Positions 7,018 through 14,898 of a stretch of DNA of 19,802 nucleotides are shown here, one piece after another (position 1 is the first letter of the stretch; each line of letters opens with the position of its first letter). The stretch lies in assembly GCA_020722945.1 (NCBI GenBank), contig DYJV01000044.1:1-19802 (forward strand), given 5' to 3'. This DNA comes from Candidatus Methylomirabilis sp. (GTDB lineage Bacteria; DYJV01). The translations under genes and the position numbers were made by a program. The notes under the pieces were generated by a model. That model had not been told where the DNA came from and searched no databases. It saw only the letters and a program-made list of their open reading frames with translations.

Positions 7018-7788
7018 ATGGATTACAAATTCATTAAAGTTGAAAGGAAAGATAACACTGTTTACCTCAATATCAACAAACCACCATACAATGTTCTCGA
7101 TATCCCAACAATGAAAGAGATAAATAAAGCTCTCGACTCTCTTATTAGTGATAACGAGATAAATATACTTGTATTTGGCTCTGAAGGTGATAAAGCCTTC
7201 TCTGCTGGAGTTGATGTTGCTGATCATACAGAAGATAAAGTAGATGAAATGATCCAAGTATTCCACGGAATTTTCAGAAGACTTGACAAATTTAAAGGTA
7301 TCACAATTGCAGCAGTAAAAGGTGCAACTCTTGGTGGGGGCTGCGAAGTAGCAATATTTTGTGATATGATATTTGCAGCAGACAACCTAAAAATAGGACA
7401 GCCTGAAATAAAACTTGCTGTTTTCCCACCTATAGCACTTGCTGTATTACCAAAAATAATCCCTCAAAAGAAAGCTTTTGAGATTATAGTTGGCGGAGAA
7501 GTATTTAAAGCTAATGAGGCATTGGCTATGGGGCTTGTAAACAAAGTCGTTCCAATAGCTGACTTTAATGCAGAACTTGCTAAATTTGTAGGGACATTTT
7601 CATCTTTAAGTGGCAGTGCCCTCAAAATTACAAAGGAAGCATTCAAGAAAGTTAACTCTCTCTCTTTCAATGAGTGCCTTGCAAATGTAGAGGATATTTA
7701 TCTTAATAGACTTATGAAGTTAGAAGATGCAGAAGAGGGTTTAAAATCTTTTATGGATAAAAGAAAACCTATTTGGAAAAATAAATAA
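7018..7788 (+). CDS. dch: cyclohexa-1,5-diene-1-carbonyl-CoA hydratase (Dch/BamR type)
   Basis: This is a crotonase-superfamily protein of 256 aa, the usual Dch length. The oxyanion-hole segments are FSAGVDVADH (61-70) and GATLGGGCEVAIFCD (102-116). The FSAGVDV.DH form is typical of dienoyl-CoA hydratases of the benzoyl-CoA pathway. It adds water to cyclohexa-1,5-diene-1-carbonyl-CoA, giving 6-hydroxycyclohex-1-ene-1-carbonyl-CoA. GGAGG lies a few bases before the ATG. The next two genes encode the two enzymes that act after it, which makes the assignment strong. Confidence 0.92.
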   Translation: MDYKFIKVERKDNTVYLNINKPPYNVLDIPTMKEINKALDSLISDNEINILVFGSEGDKAFSAGVDVADHTEDKVDEMIQVFHGIFRRLDKFKGITIAAVKGATLGGGCEVAIFCDMIFAADNLKIGQPEIKLAVFPPIALAVLPKIIPQKKAFEIIVGGEVFKANEALAMGLVNKVVPIADFNAELAKFVGTFSSLSGSALKITKEAFKKVNSLSFNECLANVEDIYLNRLMKLEDAEEGLKSFMDKRKPIWKNK

Positions 7789-7807
7789 AATAGCAAAGGA
7801 GGAAACT

Positions 7808-8908
7808 ATGAGTTGCAGTTGTTCTAATTCTTGTAAAGTTCCAGATAAAATAAAAACATGGCAGATGGTAGAGCCGGGGAAACTTGAATTAAAAGAGATT
7901 CCCGTTCCAGAGCTTGGAGATAATGATGTTTTAGTTGAGGTTGCAGGTTGTGGAGTTTGCCACACTGATCTTGGTTACTTTTACGACGGAGTTCCTACTG
8001 TAAGCAAGCCACCACTTACACTTGGTCATGAGATAAGTGGTAAAATTGTTGCCGCAGGGAAAAATAAAGGTAATATGATAGGAAAAGAAGTAATTATTCC
8101 TGCTGTTATGCCTTGCAATCAGTGTGAAATATGTAAATCTGGAAGAGGTAACAGATGTTTATTCCAAAAAATGCCCGGTAATAGTATCGGTATTTATGGT
8201 GGATTTTCAAGTCATATACCTGTTCCTGCTGATGATCTATGTATTGTTACAGAGAGAAAACTTCCTCTTGAAAAGATAGCAGTTATTGCTGATGCAGTGA
8301 CCACACCTTATCAAGCTGCTATGAGAGCAAATATTCAAAAAGGTGATAGAGTTGTTGTAATTGGTGCAACAGGTGGTGTAGGGACATACATGGTTCAGGT
8401 AGCCAAAGCATTAGGTGCTGCCTCTGTAGTAGGAATGGCAAGAAGTGTGGAGAAACTTGCAAGAATAAAGCAGTATGGATGTGATTTCACTATCAACATC
8501 AAAGACAAAACCTTTAAAGATATAAAAGAAGAGCTCAAAAATTACTGCAAAGAAAATAAACTTCCTCACAATTATGGCTGGAAAATTTTTGAAGTAACAG
8601 GGACAAAATTTGGTCAAGAGCTCGGTCTTGAGCTTCTCTCATTTGTTGGTAAGCTTGTGCTTGTAGGTTACGGTATGCATAAAATTGAATATATGTTCTC
8701 AAAAGTAATGGCTTTTGATGCTGAGATCATAGGGACATGGGGCTGTTTGCCAAAATATTACAATAATGTTTTAAAGATGGTAAATGAAGGTAAAATAGTA
8801 ATGGAGCCATTTGTTGATGTCAGACCTATGAGCAAAATCAAAGAGGCATTTGAAGATGCTCATAGTGGGAAAATTTTACAAAGAATAATATTAAAACCTG
8901 ATTTTTAG
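7808..8908 (+). CDS. had: 6-hydroxycyclohex-1-ene-1-carbonyl-CoA dehydrogenase (Had/BamQ type)
   Basis: This is a zinc-dependent medium-chain alcohol dehydrogenase of 366 aa. Residues 18-62 (WQMVEPGK, then GCGVCHTDLGYFYDGV) match the Had signature as I know it from Thauera. The catalytic zinc site includes Cys51 and His74-Glu75 (LGHE). Cys103, Cys106, Cys109 and Cys117 form the structural zinc site. The NAD domain has GATGGVGTYMVQ. It oxidises the 6-hydroxy group to give 6-oxocyclohex-1-ene-1-carbonyl-CoA. AAAGGAGG fixes the start at 7808. That start leaves an N-terminal tail with Cys3, Cys5 and Cys9 that the Thauera enzyme, as I recall it, lacks. Confidence 0.95.
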   Translation: MSCSCSNSCKVPDKIKTWQMVEPGKLELKEIPVPELGDNDVLVEVAGCGVCHTDLGYFYDGVPTVSKPPLTLGHEISGKIVAAGKNKGNMIGKEVIIPAVMPCNQCEICKSGRGNRCLFQKMPGNSIGIYGGFSSHIPVPADDLCIVTERKLPLEKIAVIADAVTTPYQAAMRANIQKGDRVVVIGATGGVGTYMVQVAKALGAASVVGMARSVEKLARIKQYGCDFTINIKDKTFKDIKEELKNYCKENKLPHNYGWKIFEVTGTKFGQELGLELLSFVGKLVLVGYGMHKIEYMFSKVMAFDAEIIGTWGCLPKYYNNVLKMVNEGKIVMEPFVDVRPMSKIKEAFEDAHSGKILQRIILKPDF

Positions 8909-8940
8909 TAATAAAAAAATTATTTTATTAGGAGGATTTT

Positions 8941-10077
8941 ATGAGTTTAGGATGGGTGCCAAGAGATAATAAGGTGAAAAATCATGACCTTTTTGGAAGT
9001 CAGCATTGGGGCAAATTTGAAGATGCACCATGCGTTGTTTATGAGAAAAAACCTTTAATTGACGACAAAGGTAATATTGTAGAGGGTCTTTATTCAGCAT
9101 GGATATGGCTCAACAATCCAAATCAATACAACTCTTACACCACAGAGATGGTAAAGGGTGTAATATCTGGTTTTGGTGCTGCGTCAGGCGATAGAAGTGT
9201 TGTAGCTGTAGTTTTTACGGCTGTTGGAGACAAAGCATTCTGCACAGGTGGGAATACAAAGGAATATTCTGAGTATTACAGCAAAAGACCTAATGAGTAT
9301 GGCGAATATATGGATCTTTTCAATGGTATGGTTGATGCTATACTCAACTGTAAAAAACCTACAATATGTAGGGTAAACGGAATGAGAGTTGCAGGTGGCC
9401 AAGAAATTGGTATGGCAAATGACCTTACAATTACTTCTGACCTTGCTATCTTCGGACAAGCAGGACCAAAACATGGTTCAGCTCCAGATGGTGGTTCTTC
9501 AGATTTTCTACCATGGTTCTTGTCAATGGAAGATGCTATGTATAACTGCGTTTCTTGCGAAATGTGGAGTGCATACAAAATGAAGAGACTTGGTCTTGTT
9601 ACAAAAGTTGTTCCTGTTCTTAAAAAAGATGGTAAATTTGTAAGAAACCCTCTTGTTTACACAGACGAATTTATAAAAGATGGCGAAATAGTTTATGGAG
9701 ATAACAAAAGTGGCGATGAAGCTAAAAAAGCTAAAGAGTTGATTTCTCAGTGTGAGATTGATCTTTCATTGCTTGATCTTGAAGTTAACAAACTCATATG
9801 GAAATTTGCAAATCTCTTCCCCGGCTGTTTAATCAAATCAATCGATGGAATCAGAGCTAAAAAGAAATTCTTCTGGGATCAGATGAAATTACCAAATAGA
9901 CATTGGCTCGCTGCAAATATGATGGGTGAAGCGTATCTTGGATTTGGTGCATTTAATACCAAAAAGATAACTGGTCAGGATACTATTGATTTTATCGAAT
10001 ACAGAAAACTTATTGCACAAGCTGCAGATATGAATGATGAAGCTTTTGCAAGAGTTTTTGCCAAACCAAAACAGTAA
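8941..10077 (+). CDS. bamA: 6-oxocyclohex-1-ene-1-carbonyl-CoA hydrolase (ring-opening, Oah/BamA)
   Basis: This is a 378 aa crotonase-superfamily hydrolase, longer than ordinary crotonases as is usual for Oah/BamA. Diagnostic segments include WIWLNNPNQYNSYTTEMVKG, AFCTGGNTKEYSEYY (about 99-113), GMRVAGGQEIGMANDL (about 147-162) and GQAGPKHGSAPDGGSSDF. It adds two waters to 6-oxocyclohex-1-ene-1-carbonyl-CoA, opening the ring to 3-hydroxypimelyl-CoA. BamA is the accepted marker gene for anaerobic degradation of aromatic compounds. AGGAGG lies before the ATG. It is the last gene of the operon and a strong terminator follows. Confidence 0.97.
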   Translation: MSLGWVPRDNKVKNHDLFGSQHWGKFEDAPCVVYEKKPLIDDKGNIVEGLYSAWIWLNNPNQYNSYTTEMVKGVISGFGAASGDRSVVAVVFTAVGDKAFCTGGNTKEYSEYYSKRPNEYGEYMDLFNGMVDAILNCKKPTICRVNGMRVAGGQEIGMANDLTITSDLAIFGQAGPKHGSAPDGGSSDFLPWFLSMEDAMYNCVSCEMWSAYKMKRLGLVTKVVPVLKKDGKFVRNPLVYTDEFIKDGEIVYGDNKSGDEAKKAKELISQCEIDLSLLDLEVNKLIWKFANLFPGCLIKSIDGIRAKKKFFWDQMKLPNRHWLAANMMGEAYLGFGAFNTKKITGQDTIDFIEYRKLIAQAADMNDEAFARVFAKPKQ

Positions 10078-10098
10078 CAGAGTAACAATATCTTAAAT

Positions 10099-10135
10099 AA
10101 AAAAAGAGCAGTGCAAACTGCTCTTTTTTTATTTT
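10099..10135. terminator. bidirectional intrinsic terminator between bamA and ssb
   Basis: The hairpin GAGCAGT (10106-10112), loop GCAA, ACTGCTC (10117-10123) is flanked by an A-run and a T-run. It therefore serves the plus-strand operon and the convergent ssb transcript. Confidence 0.92.
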
Positions 10136-10163
10136 AAAAACAAAGAAGTTACAACTTCATAAT

Positions 10164-10571
10164 CTAAAATGGTATCTCATCATCAACAGAATTTTGAGGT
10201 TCTTGAAACTCACTTGATGGGTGTGAAGATGCTTCATTTTTACCGTCAAGCATAATCATGTTGTTTGCCAAGACTTCCGTGGTATATTTCTTCTCACCAT
10301 TCTGATCTGTCCAGCTTCTGGTGCGGAGTTTCCCTTCAACATAGACTAATTTCCCCTTTGTGAGATATTCACCACATATTTCAGCAAGCTTTCCAAAAGC
10401 AACAATTTTTACCCACTCTGTGATAGTTTGGAGGTTATTGTTTTTGTCTTTGTAAGTCTCGTCAGTAGCTATGCTAAAATTGGCAACACCTTTCCCATCA
10501 GAAGAATACCTGATTTCAGGATTTTTACCAAGCCTCCCAATAAGGATGACTTTATTTAGACTTTTTGCCAT
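10164..10571 (-). CDS. ssb: single-stranded DNA-binding protein
   Basis: This is a 135 aa SSB. It has an N-terminal OB fold (LNKVILIGRLGKNPEIRY at 5-22, then WVKIVAFGKLAEICGEYL) and a short flexible tail ending in DDEIPF, the acidic tip that recruits replication and repair partners. It coats single-stranded DNA as a tetramer. AGAGGGAT before the ATG is the ribosome site, and the upstream zinc-ribbon gene stops one base before this start, so the two are probably translationally coupled. SSB is more often found beside rpsF/rpsR, so this partner is unusual. Confidence 0.97.
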   Translation of the reverse strand: MAKSLNKVILIGRLGKNPEIRYSSDGKGVANFSIATDETYKDKNNNLQTITEWVKIVAFGKLAEICGEYLTKGKLVYVEGKLRTRSWTDQNGEKKYTTEVLANNMIMLDGKNEASSHPSSEFQEPQNSVDDEIPF

Positions 10572-10572
10572 A

Positions 10573-11148
10573 TCAATCCCTCTTATTAGTTTCTAATATA
10601 CTTTCTAAAGATATTGAATCATCATCTTGGTCATCTGTAGATATATTTGGAGTAGCAGATGAAGTAGCTTTGGGTGGTGAGCTACTTGTTTCGAGGAGTG
10701 AAGAGATATTAAGATCATCAGATTGATCATCACTAACTTCCAAAGTAGCTGGCTTATTAAGATTGCTGGTTAGAAATAGTTTGACTTGAGTATCCTCTAT
10801 CACTAAATCTATACTCTCCTCATTATCTTTTGAAGAATCTGGTGCAACAACCGGCTGAATAACATTTGGGGAAGAGTCAACTGATGGGGTGCTTTTGTCT
10901 GAAGATGATTTGTCAGGGAGAGAGGTTTCACTATTTTCTAATTTATCCACCTGATTTTTGGAAGTATCAGAAACAGCTTCACTAATCTTTGACTCTACCT
11001 TGCCACTTTCAACAAGATAATTATTGTTTGGACCAAGTTCATAAAATATAATTGAGAGCTTTTTAAAAACAGATGAAAAATCTGTATTACACTTAGGACA
11101 AAAATGGTAAGAATCAAATGTGGTATAATTACATTTTGGACACTTCAT
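10573..11148 (-). CDS. zinc-ribbon protein with acidic Ser-rich tail, function unknown
   Basis: This is a 191 aa protein I do not recognise. Residues 1-20 are a zinc ribbon (CPKC at 3-6, CPKC at 17-20). The rest, from about 45, is low-complexity, acidic and rich in Ser, Asp and Pro, probably disordered, with runs such as SSSPPKATSSATP. There is no signal peptide or membrane segment. The tail resembles an extended acidic interaction region. Its gene precedes ssb with a one-base gap, so a role around DNA is conceivable but unproven. No Shine-Dalgarno is visible before the ATG, while the promoter at 11155-11183 would start transcription at about the start codon. Confidence 0.8.
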   Translation of the reverse strand: MKCPKCNYTTFDSYHFCPKCNTDFSSVFKKLSIIFYELGPNNNYLVESGKVESKISEAVSDTSKNQVDKLENSETSLPDKSSSDKSTPSVDSSPNVIQPVVAPDSSKDNEESIDLVIEDTQVKLFLTSNLNKPATLEVSDDQSDDLNISSLLETSSSPPKATSSATPNISTDDQDDDSISLESILETNKRD

Positions 11149-11154
11149 AAAACA

Positions 11155-11183
11155 TTAATAAACATTTTAATTATTTAAGTCAA
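11155..11183 (-). promoter_or_regulatory. sigma-70-type promoter of the zinc-ribbon/ssb operon
   Basis: On the minus strand TTGACT (11178-11183) and TATTAA (11155-11160) are 17 bases apart. The expected start is about seven bases further on, at or next to the ATG (11148), implying a leaderless message. Confidence 0.5.
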
Positions 11184-11259
11184 TAATTTTTTAAATTAAT
11201 TTTTAAAAATATAGTTTTAAAAAAGAGGTTTGATAAAAAGCTTTATACTAATTTTTTAA

Positions 11260-11288
11260 TTGTAAAAGTTAGTAAATTCAGTTATAGT
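11260..11288 (+). promoter_or_regulatory. sigma-70-type promoter of the hisA/moa operon
   Basis: TTGTAA (11260-11265), a 17-base spacer and TATAGT (11283-11288) precede the first gene by about 60 bases. The match to consensus is moderate (4/6 and 5/6) in an AT-rich region. Confidence 0.45.
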
Positions 11289-11349
11289 AAGATTTATTTT
11301 TTAAATACTCATACAATATGAATAATCTAATTATAAAGGGGGATTTTTT

Positions 11350-11751
11350 ATGAATTCTGAAGAGATCAAGAAAAAAACAGGGAAAACAGCCAAACTATAC
11401 TTTGAAGGGTTTACTGGTGAACGTCCTTATGAATTATGGAAAACATTCGATGAAGGGCTTGCAAAAGACCTTTCTCTATTTATTACAGGTCAAATGTATG
11501 CAAGGGAGCGAATCCCTCACCCAACAAGACAATTAGTCGCTGTTGCAGCTTTGACAGCTCTTGAGAGAAAAGATGAGCTCAAACTCCATATTTACGCCGC
11601 CCTAAATGTTGGATGTAAGCCACAAGAGGTTGCAGAGGTGATATTTCAAGTTGGGATATATGCAGGGATGCCAATTGTTAACAGTGGTTTAAAGTGCCTC
11701 AAAGATATTTTAATTGAAAGAGGAGAATGGGAAGATTTTATAAAGGATTAA
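11350..11751 (+). CDS. carboxymuconolactone decarboxylase (CMD/AhpD) family protein
   Basis: This is a 133 aa all-helical protein of the CMD family (PcaC/AhpD superfamily). The characteristic stretch runs from ERIPHPTRQLVAVAALTAL through ELKLHIYAALNVGCKPQEV to the C terminus. The AhpD CxxC redox pair is absent, so an alkylhydroperoxidase role is unlikely. True 4-carboxymuconolactone decarboxylase is an aerobic aromatic enzyme and would be out of place here, so I give only the family. AAGGGGGA precedes the ATG. It is first in a run of overlapping genes reaching to 15819, and the next gene starts inside its last codons. Confidence 0.85.
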   Translation: MNSEEIKKKTGKTAKLYFEGFTGERPYELWKTFDEGLAKDLSLFITGQMYARERIPHPTRQLVAVAALTALERKDELKLHIYAALNVGCKPQEVAEVIFQVGIYAGMPIVNSGLKCLKDILIERGEWEDFIKD

Positions 11752-12542
11752 CTTTAACTATACTCTTATATAGAAATTATGCTGCAAAAATTCTCTTTGA
11801 TGCTGCAAGCTTAAGTTTCTACACTATATTTAGCATAATTCCTTTATTTATGGTTATTTTCTCTATTTTTACAAATACCCCTTTTTTTGATAATTACTAT
11901 ATTGAGCTTCATAATTTTATATATCAGACTCTGCTTCCCGGGAAAACATCAATTATTATTAGATACATCGATATACTCCTTAAAAATTCTTCAAAACTTG
12001 GATTAATAGGAGCTTTATACGGGGTATTAGCAGTAATACTATTTTTGGGTAACTTCCAATATATTATTAACAAAATATTTAATACAGATAAAGAGCGATA
12101 TTTATGGCACCCTCTTTACACATTTTGCACACTTCTTGGCTTTATACCAATGGTCTTGACAGTAGCAATATATGTTTCAATAAAACTTGAGAACTTTTTT
12201 AACTTTACATCGTATATTCACTTCTTTATGATATGGCTTATATTCAGCATTATATATAAAGTTATGCCAAAAAGAAGAGTTAATGTAAAAGCAATTTTAA
12301 TAGGATCATTTGTAGCATCTATTGTATGGTTTACAATGAGGCTATACTTCACCTCATATATTTCAGACAGTAATATTTACCAAACTATTTACGGCCCAAT
12401 GAATGTAATTTTAATGTTTTTTATCTGGATATACATTACATGGATAATAGTAATAACAGGAGCATACCTAATAACTTTGTTAGAAAATTTTTTTCAAAAT
12501 AAGATGGAGATAAAAAATAATGTTAATAATTCCAGCCATTGA
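11727..12542 (+). CDS. YihY/BrkB-family inner membrane protein
   Basis: This is a 271 aa membrane protein with about six hydrophobic segments. It carries family hallmarks: DAASLSFYTIFSIIPLF near the N terminus, GLIGALYGVLAVILFLGNF in the middle, and YGPMNVILMFFIWIYITW followed by GAYL near the C terminus. Homologues were once called RNase BN, which was an error. The present name is YihY/virulence factor BrkB family, and the true function is unsettled (a transport or envelope role is suspected). The start overlaps the end of the CMD-family gene by 25 bases, and its own end overlaps hisA by 23, so translation is likely coupled. The charged C-terminal tail is short. Confidence 0.88.
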   Translation: MGRFYKGLTLTILLYRNYAAKILFDAASLSFYTIFSIIPLFMVIFSIFTNTPFFDNYYIELHNFIYQTLLPGKTSIIIRYIDILLKNSSKLGLIGALYGVLAVILFLGNFQYIINKIFNTDKERYLWHPLYTFCTLLGFIPMVLTVAIYVSIKLENFFNFTSYIHFFMIWLIFSIIYKVMPKRRVNVKAILIGSFVASIVWFTMRLYFTSYISDSNIYQTIYGPMNVILMFFIWIYITWIIVITGAYLITLLENFFQNKMEIKNNVNNSSH

Positions 12543-13230
12543 TCTAAAAGATGGGAAATGTGTCAGGCTAAAACAGGGAAGAATGGAAGACAGCACTATA
12601 TACTCCGACTCCCCTGATGAAGTAGCAGTTGGCTTTCAAAATATTGGTGTGAAGCGTCTACATATTGTAGATCTAAATGGTGCCTTTTCTGGTAAACCTG
12701 AAAATATCAATGCCATACAGAGTATTATTAAATCTGCCAATCTGATTACTGAACTTGGCGGTGGGATAAGGGACCTAAAAACAATTGAAAAATATTTTAA
12801 TCTTGGATTAAACTACATTATACTCGGCACAGTCATTATTGAAAATGAGAATTTAGTCAAGGAAGCCGCAAAAATATTCCCTGATAAAATAATTGCTGGA
12901 ATAGATGCTCTTGACGGAAAAGTTGCAATAAAAGGTTGGAAAGATGTTACCAATATAGATGCTCTATCCTTGTCCAAAAAGATGGAACAGTTTGGGGTGA
13001 GAGAGATAATCTATACCGATATAGGGAGAGATGGAATGCAGATGGGAGTGAATCTCGAAAGGACTGAAAATCTACAAAAATCTATATCAATACCTGTAAT
13101 TGCTTCAGGGGGAGTCAAAGATATAAATGACATAAAAGCATTAAAAGATAGAAATATCTTTGCTGCTATTACAGGAAAAGCTGTTTATGAAGGGACACTT
13201 AACCTCCAAGAAGCTCTTAACTTGCAATGA
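12520..13230 (+). CDS. hisA: phosphoribosylformimino-5-aminoimidazole carboxamide ribotide isomerase
   Basis: This is a 236 aa (beta-alpha)8 barrel that isomerises ProFAR to PRFAR in histidine synthesis. It has the N-terminal motif IIPAIDLKDGKCVRL with catalytic Asp8, ELGGGIRDL (78-86), GIDALDG with Asp129, TDIGRDGM, and the C-terminal phosphate loop IASGGV. It resembles HisA more than HisF. GGAG about ten bases upstream supports the start, and the gene overlaps both neighbours (23 and 4 bases). No other his gene lies in the window, so hisA stands apart from any histidine cluster here. Confidence 0.95.
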   Translation: MLIIPAIDLKDGKCVRLKQGRMEDSTIYSDSPDEVAVGFQNIGVKRLHIVDLNGAFSGKPENINAIQSIIKSANLITELGGGIRDLKTIEKYFNLGLNYIILGTVIIENENLVKEAAKIFPDKIIAGIDALDGKVAIKGWKDVTNIDALSLSKKMEQFGVREIIYTDIGRDGMQMGVNLERTENLQKSISIPVIASGGVKDINDIKALKDRNIFAAITGKAVYEGTLNLQEALNLQ

Positions 13231-14204
13231 TAACAGACAACTTTAATAGAAAGATAAATTATCTGCGTATATCGGTAACAGACAAATGCAATCTTCGTTG
13301 TCTTTACTGTATGCCAGAAACAGGTGTCAAATTATTTTCACACAATGAAATTTTATCTATTGAAGATATCCTCTTCTTTGTAAAAACAGCATCAGAAATT
13401 GGTGTAGAAAAGATACGACTTACAGGTGGAGAACCTTTAATCAGAAAAAATATCTTTCACCTTATTAGCCAAATCGCATCACTTCCAAAGATAAAAGATA
13501 TATCACTCACAACCAACGGAGTTTTACTTAAAGATAGTGCCCAACAACTTCTTGATTCAGGGATAAAACGTATAAATATAAGTCTTGACACATTAAAGAG
13601 GGATAAATTTCTATTCATTACAAGGCGAGATTTATTTGATAATGTTATAGAGGGTATCAGCGAGGCTGTCAAAATAGGTTTGAATCCACTCAAAATCAAC
13701 GTAGTAGCAATAAAAAATTTTAATCATAATGAGGTAATTGATTTTGTTGATTTTGGAATTCAAAATAACCTATTTATAAGATTTATAGAGTTTATGCCTT
13801 TTGGTAATTCACACGACCTCAGATTTATATCAAAAAGGGAGCTTATAGACATTCTACAAAGTAAATATTCACTTATAGAAGAACCATCTTCAGATCTCAA
13901 TTCACCTTCAAAAAATTATAAAATATCTGGGACTGAAAATGTTGTAGGATTTATATCACCAATGACAGAACATTTCTGTAAAAATTGTAATAGATTAAGA
14001 GTAACATCTAATGGTGAGATCAAAACATGTCTATTTTCAGACAAATCTTACAATCTATCTGATGCAATCAAAAAACATGATAAAGATTATCTGATAAATA
14101 AACTTACTTCTGTAATAAAAGAGAAACCTGAAAAACATTTTTTAAGCATCAATGACTACAAATTCAAAAAGTGTCAGAACGAAATGAGTAAAATAGGGGG
14201 GTAA
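13227..14204 (+). CDS. moaA: GTP 3',8-cyclase (molybdenum cofactor biosynthesis)
   Basis: This is a radical SAM enzyme of 325 aa. The N-terminal [4Fe-4S] cluster is held by Cys21, Cys25 and Cys28 (CNLRCLYC). A GGEP motif follows (RLTGGEPL), and the C-terminal [4Fe-4S] cluster is held by Cys251, Cys254 and Cys268. The protein ends in Gly-Gly, which MoaA needs for activity. With MoaC it converts GTP to cyclic pyranopterin monophosphate. The ATG overlaps the hisA stop (ATGA) and moaC begins one base after the stop, so it lies inside the operon. Confidence 0.97.
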   Translation: MITDNFNRKINYLRISVTDKCNLRCLYCMPETGVKLFSHNEILSIEDILFFVKTASEIGVEKIRLTGGEPLIRKNIFHLISQIASLPKIKDISLTTNGVLLKDSAQQLLDSGIKRINISLDTLKRDKFLFITRRDLFDNVIEGISEAVKIGLNPLKINVVAIKNFNHNEVIDFVDFGIQNNLFIRFIEFMPFGNSHDLRFISKRELIDILQSKYSLIEEPSSDLNSPSKNYKISGTENVVGFISPMTEHFCKNCNRLRVTSNGEIKTCLFSDKSYNLSDAIKKHDKDYLINKLTSVIKEKPEKHFLSINDYKFKKCQNEMSKIGG

Positions 14205-14205
14205 C

Positions 14206-14898
14206 TTGCTTTCACACGTTGATGAAAATGGCAAAGCAAATATGGTAAATATTTCAGATAAATCACCATCAGTGAGGAGAGCATTTGCCAAAGGTAGTAT
14301 ATTCACAGGGGATAAGATATTCCAATTAATAAAGGAAAATCAGATAAAAAAGGGTGATGTCTTATCAGTTTCCAAAATAGCTGCCATTATGGCAGCCAAA
14401 AAAACAGGTGAGCTAATTCCACTCTGCCATCCACTTAATCTCAACTACATAGATATAAAATTTCAATACAACAATCTTACAAAAGAGATATTGATATTTT
14501 CTGAAGTTGCAATAGAAGCAGCAACCGGAGTTGAGATGGAGGCTTTAATTGCCGTAAATATAGCTGCTCTTACTATTTATGATATGTGTAAAGGTGTTGA
14601 CAAAAGTCTAACAATAGGTGAAAGTTATCTGATACAAAAATTTGGTGGCAAAAGTGGTATCTTCCGAAATAGGGAGCGAATCAGAGGAGTTATTCAAGAG
14701 GATAGCCAACTATACGGCAGAGTTGAAGTAAAAAACATTCAATTAGCTGGATTCCTACCAGAGCATCTTATGGAGGGAGATATATTGGAGGCAGAAGGTG
14801 GCAGAAATATTACGATAGCTTCTGAAAACCAAAAAATATATACTATTTTAGAAGATAAAGTTAATCTAAAAAAAGGTGGTGGGATATGGCTCAAATAA
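14206..14898 (+). CDS. moaC: cyclic pyranopterin monophosphate synthase MoaC with unexplained C-terminal extension
   Basis: This is a 230 aa protein. Residues 1-155 are a complete MoaC, with LSHVDENGKANMVNISDK at the N terminus, Lys57, His75 in LCHPL, the catalytic Asp126 and Lys129 in YDMCK, and the closing GGKSG. It converts the MoaA product to cPMP. Translation starts at TTG (14206), supported by a GGGGGG ribosome site directly before it and by the conserved N-terminal sequence. Residues about 156-230 form an extra domain (GRVEVKNIQLAGFLPEHL, GDILEAEGGRNITIAS) that ordinary MoaC, about 160 aa, lacks. I do not recognise this extension. It overlaps mogA by 13 bases. Confidence 0.93.
   Translation: MLSHVDENGKANMVNISDKSPSVRRAFAKGSIFTGDKIFQLIKENQIKKGDVLSVSKIAAIMAAKKTGELIPLCHPLNLNYIDIKFQYNNLTKEILIFSEVAIEAATGVEMEALIAVNIAALTIYDMCKGVDKSLTIGESYLIQKFGGKSGIFRNRERIRGVIQEDSQLYGRVEVKNIQLAGFLPEHLMEGDILEAEGGRNITIASENQKIYTILEDKVNLKKGGGIWLK

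Noticed and set aside
9184-9583. Several open frames on both strands inside bamA
   Set aside because: They overlap an unmistakable BamA coding sequence and encode no recognisable protein.
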